Below are positions 9,202 to 17,888 of a stretch of 64,000 nucleotides of DNA, piece by piece (position 1 is the stretch's first letter; the number at the start of each line of letters is the position of its first letter). This DNA is from CAIRDP01 sp037138335 (lineage in GTDB: Bacteria; Bacteroidota; Bacteroidia; Bacteroidales; FEN-979). The stretch lies in contig JBAXIO010000003.1 of NCBI GenBank assembly GCA_037138335.1, forward strand, positions 186,001 through 250,000, written 5' to 3'. The notes beneath the pieces are model-generated. The model ran no database searches and had not been told where the DNA came from. It saw only the letters and a program-made list of their open reading frames with translations. A program made the translations under genes and the position numbers.

Positions 9202-9396
9202 CTTCTCTTCCGGATTCTGAGGTTAATAATATATCTTTGTTTTGAAAACAGATTGGATTAATGACTTGAAAATCCATGTTTTTCGGTGTTCAAAACTAAT
9301 CAAAATAGTTAGATTTATTGAACTTTTTATGAATCTTTAACAATAAAACAAAGGCTTTCAGTCGTTTACAAAAGTCGTGCTGAGTTCTGCCCCAAC

Positions 9397-10620
9397 ATGG
9401 AAAAATCGAAGATCCATTTACCAGCCTGGTTAATTTTTACCTGCCTCTTATTATTGTCACTTTCTGTTAACGTTTCGGCCCAGAAAAAAGTTGCAATAAA
9501 CAGGGTGGTGATTGATGCCGGTCATGGAGGTCAGGATCCGGGAACAATAGGCCGCCGGGCAAAAGAAAAAAATGTAGCCCTCGCCATCGCCCTGAAACTG
9601 GGATATATGATCCAGAAGAATTTCAAGGATGTTAAGGTGATCTTTACCCGTGACAGGGATGTTTTTGTCGAGCTTAACCGCAGGGCCCAGTTTGCCAACG
9701 ATATGAAAGCCGACCTGTTTATCTCCATCCATTGCAATGCCAACAACGACCATTCGCTGAAAGGGGCCGAAACCTATGTTATGGGGTTGCATAAAACCAA
9801 GGCTAATCTTGAAATAGCAAAGACTGAAAATGCCTCGATCCTGATGGAGTCTGATTATGCAGACCATTATAATGGGTTTAACCCAAACTCCGACGAGTCC
9901 TATATTACATTTTCCATGTTCCAGGATGCCTATCTCGAGCAAAGTATGGAATTCGCAGCTGAAGTCCAGAAACAGTTTGAAGAACGGGTCGGGATGAACG
10001 ACAGGGGCGTCAGGCAGGCCGGGTTCCTTGTTCTCTATAAAACAACGATGCCCAGTGTCCTTGTGGAAACCGGTTACCTGAGTAATCCAAATGAGGAAAC
10101 TTTTATGGTCACCGACAAGGGCCAGGAATATATTTCTTCGGCTATCTTCAAAGCATTTAAAACATTTAAACAGAATGTTGAGCACCCGGAACAGGCAATC
10201 AACCAGCAATATCCTAAGTCTTACCTGCCTAAACCCGAAACCGCTCAGCTTATGAAACCGGCTCCGGATTCATCACCCGCAAAACAGAATAAAAAACCGG
10301 GAAAGACCGGATATATCCAAACCCAAACCCAGTCGGATGCCTCAAAATCTACTCCCAGGGGCCAGGTATCGTTCAGGGTTCAGATCGCATCCATGTCAAA
10401 GGAAGTTCCTACATCATCTTCTGTCTTTGGGGGGCTCTCGGGGGTGAGGATGTACCAGCATAACGGGATGTACAAATATACTGTCGGGGATGAGGTTTCC
10501 ATTGCAGGCGCTGAACATCTCCTTGCCGAAATGAGAAATAAAGGGTTTAAAGATGCTTTTATAGTTTATTTTAAAAATGACTTGCGGATAAGCAGGGAAG
10601 AAGCCCTGTCGGCTCCCTGA
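9397..10620 (+). CDS. N-acetylmuramoyl-L-alanine amidase (amidase_3) with C-terminal SPOR-like domain
   Basis: The 407-residue protein has a signal peptide (about 10-28, cleaved near VSAQ) and a zinc amidase_3 domain at about 35-265. The metal ligands are recognisable as H43 in DAGHGG, E57 and H112 in SIHCNAN, with the catalytic Glu at 224 in VETGYLSN. It cleaves the bond between N-acetylmuramic acid and the stem peptide during wall remodelling and cell separation. A Pro/Ser/Lys-rich linker (about 270-325) leads to a SPOR-like peptidoglycan-binding end (about 325-400, RVQIAS...YKYTVG). A TATCTTTG box at 9232-9239 could be its promoter but would give a leader of about 150 nt, so this is uncertain. 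Confidence 0.92.
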   Translation: MEKSKIHLPAWLIFTCLLLLSLSVNVSAQKKVAINRVVIDAGHGGQDPGTIGRRAKEKNVALAIALKLGYMIQKNFKDVKVIFTRDRDVFVELNRRAQFANDMKADLFISIHCNANNDHSLKGAETYVMGLHKTKANLEIAKTENASILMESDYADHYNGFNPNSDESYITFSMFQDAYLEQSMEFAAEVQKQFEERVGMNDRGVRQAGFLVLYKTTMPSVLVETGYLSNPNEETFMVTDKGQEYISSAIFKAFKTFKQNVEHPEQAINQQYPKSYLPKPETAQLMKPAPDSSPAKQNKKPGKTGYIQTQTQSDASKSTPRGQVSFRVQIASMSKEVPTSSSVFGGLSGVRMYQHNGMYKYTVGDEVSIAGAEHLLAEMRNKGFKDAFIVYFKNDLRISREEALSAP

Positions 10621-10648
10621 GTAAAATAAAATCAACGGATTTAAGTTT

Positions 10649-10656
10649 TATCTTTG
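10649..10656 (+). promoter_or_regulatory. -7 promoter box (TATCTTTG) before the MCE gene
   Basis: TATCTTTG matches the Bacteroidota -7 consensus TAnnTTTG and ends only 9 nt before the ATG at 10666, so the transcript would have almost no leader. No TTTG lies at the expected -33 distance. It suggests that the MCE gene can be transcribed separately from the amidase gene 45 bp upstream. Confidence 0.5.
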
Positions 10657-10665
10657 TAAAAAACT

Positions 10666-11619
10666 ATGGCCATTAAATTTAAACGGGAGATCAAAATTGG
10701 TGTCGTTTTCATCATTGCCACACTGGTATTGATTTGGGGACTTATGTACCTGAAAGGGCTGGAACTTTTAACCTCCAGCAGGACATTCTTTGCCGTTTAT
10801 GACAATGTCGATGGCCTTGTGGTCTCCAACCCGGTTACTTTAAATGGCCTGCAAATTGGCCAGGTAAATGTGCTTCAATTTGATGCCCGCCATAATGGCA
10901 AGATAATCTGTGAATTATACATTAAAGGCGATTATCCTTTCCCTAAAAATTCCATCGCACGGATCCGGAGTTCAAGCCTTCTCGGTTCCAAGGAAGTTGC
11001 CATAATTCTCGGCAATGAAGCCTCCGCTGCGAAAAACGGGGATACCCTTAAAACTGAGATTGAAGCTTCACTGGGTTCCGAGGTGAACAAACAGCTCCTG
11101 CCTCTTAAACGGAAGGCCGAGAACCTTATCAGTTCTATAGATTCCGTAGCTACCATCGTGCAATTGGTGCTTAACAGGAATACCCGGGAAAACCTTGTTC
11201 AGGCCATTGATCATGTCAAAGATGCACTTGCCAATATTGCTCATGCCACATTTGATCTCGACACACTGATCACATCCCAGCGGAAAAATCTTGCCGGCAT
11301 TATAATCAATGTCGAGTCCATCAGCAGAAACCTTAAGCAGAACAACGAAAAGATCACGAACATAATCAGTAATCTTTCTGATGTGAGCGATTCCCTGGCG
11401 AAGGCTCATATCCCTTCAACCATCATGCAGGTCAACCTGGCCGTTAAAAGTCTCAACACCACGCTCGAAAAGATCAATAAAGGGGATGGCTCGCTTGGAA
11501 TGCTGGTCAATGACCAGAAACTCTATATTGACTTGGAAAATGCAGCCCGCAACCTGAACCTGCTTATCGAGGACCTTAAAGCAAATCCCAAGAAATACCT
11601 GAAAATTTCAGTGTTCTAG
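10666..11619 (+). CDS. MlaD/MCE family lipid transport protein
   Basis: The 317-residue product has one N-terminal transmembrane helix (about 10-30) followed by an MCE domain at about 38-115, with the typical VDGLVVSNPVTLNGLQIGQV and SSLLGSKEVAIILG segments. The remainder, to about 305, is predicted to be helical and coiled-coil-like. MCE proteins form hexameric channels for phospholipid transfer between the inner and outer membranes. The gene follows the amidase gene and converges on the OstA-like gene. No MlaE or MlaF partner is present in the window. Confidence 0.88.
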   Translation: MAIKFKREIKIGVVFIIATLVLIWGLMYLKGLELLTSSRTFFAVYDNVDGLVVSNPVTLNGLQIGQVNVLQFDARHNGKIICELYIKGDYPFPKNSIARIRSSSLLGSKEVAIILGNEASAAKNGDTLKTEIEASLGSEVNKQLLPLKRKAENLISSIDSVATIVQLVLNRNTRENLVQAIDHVKDALANIAHATFDLDTLITSQRKNLAGIIINVESISRNLKQNNEKITNIISNLSDVSDSLAKAHIPSTIMQVNLAVKSLNTTLEKINKGDGSLGMLVNDQKLYIDLENAARNLNLLIEDLKANPKKYLKISVF

Positions 11620-11635
11620 AATACTGTACCGGGGA

Positions 11636-13159
11636 TCACCATTTAAAAATATCTTCCCTCTTCTTTGGCCTCTTTTCATCCAGCCACTTGAAATTTTTAA
11701 GGATCAGGTCATACGGACTGACATCTTTTTCAGGGAAAATTGTGCCTACGGTCGTCCCAAGGTAGGTGATGCTCTTGATCTGGTTATTGTTGATAAAGAT
11801 CAGCATATCGCTTGAATATGCTTTTTGTATGCCAATCAGTGTCTTGTCTTCCTCTCTCGCCCAGTATACCGTCTCGGCGTTCCCAAGGACCTTGATTTTA
11901 TACAGCTCATTCTTTTTAAAATACCCGGCCATATCCCGGCCCTTGATCTGGTTATATTTGTTCGTATCATCAAGGGAGATAAGGAAAGCAGAATTATACA
12001 AAGCCATTGTATCGATTACTCCATTCTTCATGACAAGCCTAATCGAATCTGCTGTTAGCTGGTTTTTAACCGACCATATCACCGGATCATGGTACATCAC
12101 CAGGGCCGAATCCCTGCTGTGCCAGACCATGGAATCGCACATCCCCTGGAGGTCGGGCCTGAAAAATTTCACTTTGTAATAAACGAATACACTGCGGATG
12201 TTCTGGTTGGTATCGAAATAGGCTTTAACCGAATCGCCATGCATATGCAATGCAGTTTTCTTGTCGATCATGATAGCAACGGCGCTGTCGGTCATAAAAG
12301 CATAGCCGGTTTTACGGTGCATCTCCCCGTAATTACCTGTGAGCATCATATTCTGGATGGAATCAAATAAAACTGCATGACGGATAGCCTGTCCGAATCC
12401 TATCTTGCGTTCATAATAAAGACTATCGCCGGTGAGATACTGCGCTTCATGAAATATCTTGGCCCTCTCCTTGAAGCTGGCAATATCCTTGTGCGTATTG
12501 TACCATCCGTTTTCAGTATAGATTGAATCCACCTTGTCGTTGCTCACAATATGGGAGGGCCCGTAAAAATACGCCACCGAAGTCACCGTATTGTACATCA
12601 GGGTATCTGATTTCATAGTGTAATCGGGATTCAGAAGCAGCACCTTGCTCTTGAAGAAGAACTCCTTTTTTTCGGTATAATAATAACCGTGCTTGCTGAT
12701 CAGGATGTTTTTGTCATTGACAATCTTGCCCCAGTAATCATACCTGGCGATCTGGGTTTTGCGGTCATAGATCAGAGTATCGGTCGTGAGCGTGGTTTGG
12801 TTGTCGATGAGCTTTACATTGCTCCAAACCCTTGCCTCTTTGGTATTGCCGCTGTAGATCAGTGAATCGCCAAACAGGTTGAGGGTATCACTGAGATGAA
12901 TATGCACATTCCCATAGGCATTAACCGTATTTGCTGCTTCGTTGAGGTAGGCGCTGTCGCAATACATCAGGGCCGAATCGTGACGCAGTATGACATTTCC
13001 TATGATACGCTGCGCATCGGGCCTCACGGCTTTGTTGTAATCCCAGCGGTCGCCTTTCTCCAGGAGTATCTTAGTCGTATCCTGGGAATACAAGGCCAAT
13101 GACCCCATTAATAAAAGGCAGGTTAAGAAATACCAGATGGTTTTACCTGGTTGATGCAT
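11636..13159 (-). CDS. OstA/LptA-like periplasmic LPS transport protein
   Basis: The 507-residue product starts with a signal peptide (about 8-25, LLLMGSLALYSQ). It then contains many short repeated strands of the OstA/LptA jellyroll type, such as GNVILRHDSALMYCDSAYL, GNVHIHLSDTLNLFGDSLIY and LTTDTLIYDRKTQIARY. The family carries LPS across the periplasm towards LptD. It is much longer than enterobacterial LptA (about 185 residues), as is usual for the Bacteroidota form. A frame with an extra 48 codons opens at 13303 but would overlap the adjacent regulator gene by over 100 bp, and the signal peptide begins at the chosen Met. Confidence 0.85.
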   Translation of the reverse strand: MHQPGKTIWYFLTCLLLMGSLALYSQDTTKILLEKGDRWDYNKAVRPDAQRIIGNVILRHDSALMYCDSAYLNEAANTVNAYGNVHIHLSDTLNLFGDSLIYSGNTKEARVWSNVKLIDNQTTLTTDTLIYDRKTQIARYDYWGKIVNDKNILISKHGYYYTEKKEFFFKSKVLLLNPDYTMKSDTLMYNTVTSVAYFYGPSHIVSNDKVDSIYTENGWYNTHKDIASFKERAKIFHEAQYLTGDSLYYERKIGFGQAIRHAVLFDSIQNMMLTGNYGEMHRKTGYAFMTDSAVAIMIDKKTALHMHGDSVKAYFDTNQNIRSVFVYYKVKFFRPDLQGMCDSMVWHSRDSALVMYHDPVIWSVKNQLTADSIRLVMKNGVIDTMALYNSAFLISLDDTNKYNQIKGRDMAGYFKKNELYKIKVLGNAETVYWAREEDKTLIGIQKAYSSDMLIFINNNQIKSITYLGTTVGTIFPEKDVSPYDLILKNFKWLDEKRPKKREDIFKW

Positions 13160-13184
13160 CGCATGGAATTTCTGCAAAGATATT

Positions 13185-13472
13185 TCATTTCGGCTGAAGA
13201 TAGCTATGGAGGGCATCCACATATTTTTCAAAAGCAGAAATACCGGCAGGGGTGATCCGGCAAGTGGTCCTTGGCATCTTTCCCCTGAACGATTTCTCAA
13301 CACTGATATACCCGGCTTCGCTGAGCTTATCTATTTGGACGCTCAGGTTGCCGGCAGTGGAAGCTGTCTTCTCCCGGATAAAGACAAAATCTGCTTCCTC
13401 CGTACCTATCAGTATGGAAATGACCGCCAGCCGGAGTTGCGAATGGAGCAGGGGGTCAAGTTCCTTAAACAT
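13185..13472 (-). CDS. Winged-helix transcriptional regulator (HTH_34 type)
   Basis: This 95-residue protein is a single winged-helix domain: an N-terminal helix (LDPLLHSQLRLAVISIL), the HTH core (FVFIREKTASTAGNLSVQIDKLSEAGYI) and a wing with a basic tip (EKSFRGKMPRTTCRITPAG). The form matches small MarR/ArsR-like one-domain regulators of the HTH_34 family. It overlaps the upstream membrane protein gene by 8 bp, so the two are translationally coupled. In many Bacteroidota such regulators sit beside a membrane protein of unknown function. No ligand site is visible. Confidence 0.85.
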   Translation of the reverse strand: MFKELDPLLHSQLRLAVISILIGTEEADFVFIREKTASTAGNLSVQIDKLSEAGYISVEKSFRGKMPRTTCRITPAGISAFEKYVDALHSYLQPK

Positions 13473-14133
13473 TTTTATACTCCTTCCTGTTCAGCATATG
13501 ACCCGGGATCACAAATCCGGCGACAGCCGAAACACCTAAAACAAATTGCTGGAAATACATGACTCCTGTTTTATGAATGCTGAAAAACAGGAAAAACGAA
13601 GCAAAAAAGCAGACAATCCCGCCAATTACAAGAGGCTTGAACTCATATGCCTTACCTGAAACAAAAAGCGCAAAACCATAAAGGCACAGCATGATTGGAG
13701 TCAGAAGGAGCCATTGAAACCAATAGACGAAATCATTACCTTCTTTCACCCTGCCGACAAAATATGAAAGAATTACCGTATCAAACAGCATTCCAACAAC
13801 AACAGCAAGTACAGATAATGTAAAACCAATCCATACCCACCTCATGAGTTTCTCAATATAGGTCATGACCAGCCTTTCATTCTCACGTTTTTTAATAAGC
13901 CAGAAATGAAAGGGAATGCCAAGGAACATGAGGCACCACAGAAGGTAAGCATTATATGCGGTTTGTTTTGGCAGAACCATTGACAGGATGCAGGTCCCAA
14001 AACTGATCCCGGCAACAAGGTACCCCCATAACAGGAAAATTTTTCCTGTGCCTTTTTCAAGGTTATTTTTTGCTGTATTGATCATTTGCCCGATCAATTC
14101 AAGGCTTTCTTTTTCGTTTAATAGCTTTTCCAT
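13465..14133 (-). CDS. Polytopic membrane protein of unknown function, coupled to a winged-helix regulator
   Basis: The 222-residue product has a charged N-terminus (1-30) and about six hydrophobic segments at roughly 32-54, 64-80, 98-120, 138-160, 168-186 and 192-212. I do not recognise a named family or any catalytic motif. It is the first gene of a two-gene minus-strand unit with the HTH_34-type regulator, with which it shares 8 bp. A sensor or stress-related membrane role linked to that regulator is possible, but nothing in the sequence proves it. Confidence 0.7.
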   Translation of the reverse strand: MEKLLNEKESLELIGQMINTAKNNLEKGTGKIFLLWGYLVAGISFGTCILSMVLPKQTAYNAYLLWCLMFLGIPFHFWLIKKRENERLVMTYIEKLMRWVWIGFTLSVLAVVVGMLFDTVILSYFVGRVKEGNDFVYWFQWLLLTPIMLCLYGFALFVSGKAYEFKPLVIGGIVCFFASFFLFFSIHKTGVMYFQQFVLGVSAVAGFVIPGHMLNRKEYKNV

Positions 14134-14451
14134 AAAGATTGTTTTGTTAAATTCCCCAATTCATTTTTCTGTTTATCATGAAACCCGGAAGCGGGGTGTT
14201 CAGGGTTTCAGTATTAATTGCGTTGCAAATATAAACCAGTTTATAATGTAAACCAAATATTTTAACATTTATTTTTAATTTTTTTCTGGATTTTCATCTT
14301 TTTCATCTCAATATGACCCTGGAAAGCCTTTATTGCCGTTAATAAGACATTCTGTTATGTTTAGTTTTTCACAATAATTAACACCCAGGCTTCCGGTCTC
14401 TCAGAAATCCCTAATTTTGCCGCTTCTTTGGAAACTATTCCTCCCTGAAAC
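14134..14451. other. Intergenic region between divergent genes, no gene seen
   Basis: This AT-rich 318-bp gap separates the minus-strand membrane protein gene from gatE. Short open frames cross it but none has coding character. It must hold promoters for both directions; the only recognisable element is the TAATTTTG box at 14412-14419 before gatE. A long run of T and A occurs near 14250-14290. Confidence 0.6.
14412..14419 (+). promoter_or_regulatory. -7 promoter box (TAATTTTG) before gatE
   Basis: TAATTTTG fits TAnnTTTG and lies 32 nt upstream of the gatE ATG at 14452, a normal leader length. No TTTG is found 19-20 nt further upstream, so the call rests on the -7 box and its position. Confidence 0.5.
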
Positions 14452-16416
14452 ATGAAACAACAATTCAACCCTAAGCTCAACTATGAAGAAACCCGTAAAG
14501 CTGTCGGGTATGTCGAGCGCAAACAAGCCACCCAGGCCGACTATGACCGTATAGGATTCATGTCGGGGCTGGAAGTCCACCAGCAACTGAACACGAAACA
14601 GAAACTTTTTTGCCGCTGCCCGGCCGGGATTTTTCAGAAACCCGACGAGTACAATGCTGAACTAATACGTCACATGAGGCCAACGCTCAGTGAACTCGGA
14701 GAATATGACGGCACGGCTCTGATGGAGTTCAAGACCAGGAAGGAGATCATTTACCGGATTTCCAATAAAACCGCCTGTACGTACGACGTTGATGACACTC
14801 CGCCGTTTCCTTTAAATAGGGAGGCACTGAATATTGCCATCGGGATCTCAGTGCTTTCAAAACTTAAGATAGTAGGAGAGGTTCACATTACCCGAAAGCA
14901 ATATCTTGACGGAAGCATCCCTACAGGGTTCCAGAGGACGGCGATCATTGGTGTGGAAGGCGAGATCCAGCTGAAGAATAAAAAAGTAAGGCTGATCCAG
15001 CTCAGCCTCGAGGAGGATTCCTGCAGGGAGGTTTCGGATATCGGGCATGTAAGGATATACCGCACTGACCGTCTTGGGATGCCTTTGATCGAAACAGTGA
15101 CTTACCCCGATTTTACAAACCCTGCCGAGGTTAAAGAAGGGGCTGATTATATACGCTTCCTGAACAGGAGCACGGGTAAAGTGAGGCAGGGGATAGGTTC
15201 CACAAGGGCCGATGTGAATGTCAGTTGCAAAGGAGGTACAAGGGTCGAGATCAAAGGCGTGGCCCATACTTCATGGATGCCGGAACTTACACACAATGAA
15301 GCTTTCCGCCAGTGGGCCCTGCTCCGGATCAAAGAACTCTTGCTGAAATCGGTGAAAGACCCTTCTGCCTGGAAACTGTCTTCAAAAGAAGTCAGCCTGA
15401 AAGAGATCAGGATTGAACTGCCGGCGTCCCATAAAGCCAATGCCTCGACAAAAATCTGCATCGTCAATCTGCCGATGTTCAGGGGTGTGCTTTCTCATTT
15501 TACCCAGCCTGGTAAAATGTTTGCCGATGAGATCAGCGAGCGCCTGAAGGTTATTGCCTGCATTGAACTGCCGAATATGATACATTCGGAGATGCTTGAA
15601 GACATGGCCCGGGATAAGGTCTGGATAAAAGTCAAGGCCCTTCTGGGGAGCCGGGAAGAAGATTCCCAGATCATTTTCTGGGGACCTGAAGCCGATATGA
15701 AAACAGCTCTTGAAACCATAGAGGAACGCTGCAGGATGGCGCTGAATGGCGTGCCGAATGAAACCCGCAAATCTTTTGAAGACGGAACAACCATTTTTGA
15801 ACGGGTGCTGCCGGGTGCCGATCGTATGTATCCCGACACGGATTCAGCTCCCATCCCTCTTGAAGATGAGGTTATTGAAGAACTCAGGAAGGACCTCCCT
15901 CCCGATATTTGTGATCGCTACAGCCAGCTTACTCAATGGGGGGTGCCCGCTGATACCTTTACTTTCCTTTTAAAATACAACCTGGTTCCGCTGATTGAGA
16001 AATGCAACAATGAACTGGGTATTGCCCCCAGGTTCTGTGCAACCCTTCTTGGGCACACCCTGAAGCATCTTCACGGGAAATACGAGGCTTTGCTCTTATT
16101 CCGCAACGATATGATTTTCGAATTGCTTAAATATATCAGGAAGCGGGGCCTTGACCTTGCCATAGCGGGCAAAATGCTGAGGGTACTTTACGAGCATCCG
16201 AAAATGGACTTTGATTCCATCCTGGTTACCCTGAATTATAAAGAGGTCAGCAGGGAGGAGATCCTGGGGAAATTACCATTCCTGGTAAAGAAATACAAGG
16301 AAACCAGGTTGTCGGAAGACGATTCGGCAGGCCATCGCTGGATCATGGGGAGCCTGCACAAACTGGCCATGGGAAATATCTCCCTCAGGGAACTGAACGA
16401 ACACATACAACTTTAA
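14452..16416 (+). CDS. gatE: Glu-tRNA(Gln) amidotransferase subunit E (archaeal type)
   Basis: The 654-residue protein has the GatB/GatE kinase-like core. Its signatures are FMSGLEVHQQLNTKQKLFCRC at 36-56 and the segment ITRKQYLDGSIPTGFQRT. It carries the GatE-specific insertion of the GAD type found in bacterial AspRS (about 345-450), ending in LPGADRMYPDTDSAP. A YqeY-like helical tail follows (about 470-650). GatB is about 480 residues and lacks the insertion, so GatE is the better call. GatE phosphorylates Glu-tRNA(Gln) and, with ammonia from GatD, converts it to Gln-tRNA(Gln). The partner gatD starts 39 bp downstream. GatDE is classically an archaeal enzyme, so finding it among Bacteroidota genes is notable. 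Base composition resembles its neighbours. Confidence 0.92.
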   Translation: MKQQFNPKLNYEETRKAVGYVERKQATQADYDRIGFMSGLEVHQQLNTKQKLFCRCPAGIFQKPDEYNAELIRHMRPTLSELGEYDGTALMEFKTRKEIIYRISNKTACTYDVDDTPPFPLNREALNIAIGISVLSKLKIVGEVHITRKQYLDGSIPTGFQRTAIIGVEGEIQLKNKKVRLIQLSLEEDSCREVSDIGHVRIYRTDRLGMPLIETVTYPDFTNPAEVKEGADYIRFLNRSTGKVRQGIGSTRADVNVSCKGGTRVEIKGVAHTSWMPELTHNEAFRQWALLRIKELLLKSVKDPSAWKLSSKEVSLKEIRIELPASHKANASTKICIVNLPMFRGVLSHFTQPGKMFADEISERLKVIACIELPNMIHSEMLEDMARDKVWIKVKALLGSREEDSQIIFWGPEADMKTALETIEERCRMALNGVPNETRKSFEDGTTIFERVLPGADRMYPDTDSAPIPLEDEVIEELRKDLPPDICDRYSQLTQWGVPADTFTFLLKYNLVPLIEKCNNELGIAPRFCATLLGHTLKHLHGKYEALLLFRNDMIFELLKYIRKRGLDLAIAGKMLRVLYEHPKMDFDSILVTLNYKEVSREEILGKLPFLVKKYKETRLSEDDSAGHRWIMGSLHKLAMGNISLRELNEHIQL

Positions 16417-16455
16417 CTCAAATTTGACCATCTCACTTTCTCACAATTTAACAAT

Positions 16456-17841
16456 ATGAGCGAAGATATTTTCCAGGGTTATAAAGGACGTGCATTGGAA
16501 GTGATGCAGAAATTCAATGCCCGGGTCTGGGCTAAGGTGAAAGTAGATACCACCAGGGGTGTTTTTGAAGGCAGTATCCTTCCGAGGGCCGAAAATACCG
16601 ACGACAAGCATCTTGTCATGAAATTCTTTACTGGTTACAACATCGGCATTGATATCGATACGATCACAAATATAACGGAACTGGGATATAAGAAAGCTGT
16701 TTATAAAATACCCGAAAAAGAGTTCCCGTATTCAAAAGGACTGCCCAGTGTTAAATTGCTTGGCACCGGGGGTACCATCGCTTCACGCCTCGATTACCGA
16801 ACCGGGGCTGTTATCCCAGCATTTTCACCTGGTGAGTTATATGGTGCAGTGCCTGAATTAGCCGATATCTGCAACCTGACCACCGAGAAAATCTTTGCGG
16901 TGTTCAGCGAAAACATGGGGCCGGATCAATACAGGAAACTGGCTATCGCAATAGGCGAAGAAATAGAAAAAGGCATACAGGGCATCATTATCGGGCACGG
17001 TACCGATACCATGCATTATACCTCGGCTGCGCTTACATTCATGGTCCAGAATTCACCTATCCCGATTGTCCTTGTTGGTTCCCAGCGTTCCAGTGACCGC
17101 CCCAGCTCCGATGCCGCTTTAAACCTGATGCACGCCGCAACCGCTGCAGGTCATGGCGACATTGCCGAAGTCATGGTATGCATGTTCGGGCCTACTTCTG
17201 ATGAGTATGGTTTTTTACACAGGGGGACAAGGGTACGCAAGATGCATTCATCGTACCGTTCTACTTTCCGCACTATAGGCGATACGCCGATAGCTACTGT
17301 AAGCCGCAAAGGCGTCGTTCCTATTAAAGAAGATTACAACCGCCGCCGGAACGACCGCAATGTGAAGATCACACCCGTGTTCGAGGAAAAGGTTGCAATG
17401 ATCTATTATTATACCAATATGCAGCCCGACATGATCGATTCCCTGATAGATAATGGATATAAAGGGATTATCATCATCGGTACCGGCCTTGGCCATGTTA
17501 ACAAGCCACTGTATCCTGCTATCGAAAGGGCGCGTGAAAAAGGTGTTGCAGTTTATATGACAGTGCAAACCCTCTGGGGATATGTCGGGATGTTTGTTTA
17601 TGATACCGGCCGCGACCTGATGGCCAAAGGGGTGATCCCCCTCGAAAACATGCTGCCAGAAGTTGCCTATATCAAACTGGGTTGGGCGCTTGGCCAGACC
17701 TCCGACCTGGAAGAGGTTAAGAAGATCATGTTAACCCCTATAAACAGTGATATCACCCCCAGGGAACCGTATAACGGCTACCTGATCTACCAGGGCGGTG
17801 TGCCCGAGGTGGAAGACTTTATCAGGAAGTTCCATAAGTAG
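16456..17841 (+). CDS. gatD: Glu-tRNA(Gln) amidotransferase subunit D (archaeal type)
   Basis: The 461-residue product has the GatD layout: an N-terminal beta-barrel-like domain (about 20-90), then an L-asparaginase-type amidase domain. All four asparaginase-style catalytic positions are visible: T107 in GTGGTIAS, T183-D184 in GHGTDT and K262 in RGTRVRKMH. The extra N-terminal domain separates it from plain bacterial asparaginases, which start directly at the GTGGTI motif. The enzyme releases ammonia from Gln or Asn and channels it to GatE. It is directly downstream of gatE in what looks like a two-gene operon, which supports the GatDE assignment for both. Confidence 0.92.
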   Translation: MSEDIFQGYKGRALEVMQKFNARVWAKVKVDTTRGVFEGSILPRAENTDDKHLVMKFFTGYNIGIDIDTITNITELGYKKAVYKIPEKEFPYSKGLPSVKLLGTGGTIASRLDYRTGAVIPAFSPGELYGAVPELADICNLTTEKIFAVFSENMGPDQYRKLAIAIGEEIEKGIQGIIIGHGTDTMHYTSAALTFMVQNSPIPIVLVGSQRSSDRPSSDAALNLMHAATAAGHGDIAEVMVCMFGPTSDEYGFLHRGTRVRKMHSSYRSTFRTIGDTPIATVSRKGVVPIKEDYNRRRNDRNVKITPVFEEKVAMIYYYTNMQPDMIDSLIDNGYKGIIIIGTGLGHVNKPLYPAIERAREKGVAVYMTVQTLWGYVGMFVYDTGRDLMAKGVIPLENMLPEVAYIKLGWALGQTSDLEEVKKIMLTPINSDITPREPYNGYLIYQGGVPEVEDFIRKFHK

Positions 17842-17888
17842 TCGTCAGTCGGCAGTTATCAGGCTAATAAGGACATTATAATCCTTAG

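Noticed and set aside
9457..10209. Antisense open frame of 250 codons inside the amidase gene
   Set aside because: The plus-strand frame has all amidase motifs. The antisense frame lacks recognisable domains and any upstream promoter box.
13160..13303. Longer N-terminus for the OstA-like protein
   Set aside because: It would overlap the regulator gene by 119 bp and the signal peptide begins at the later Met.
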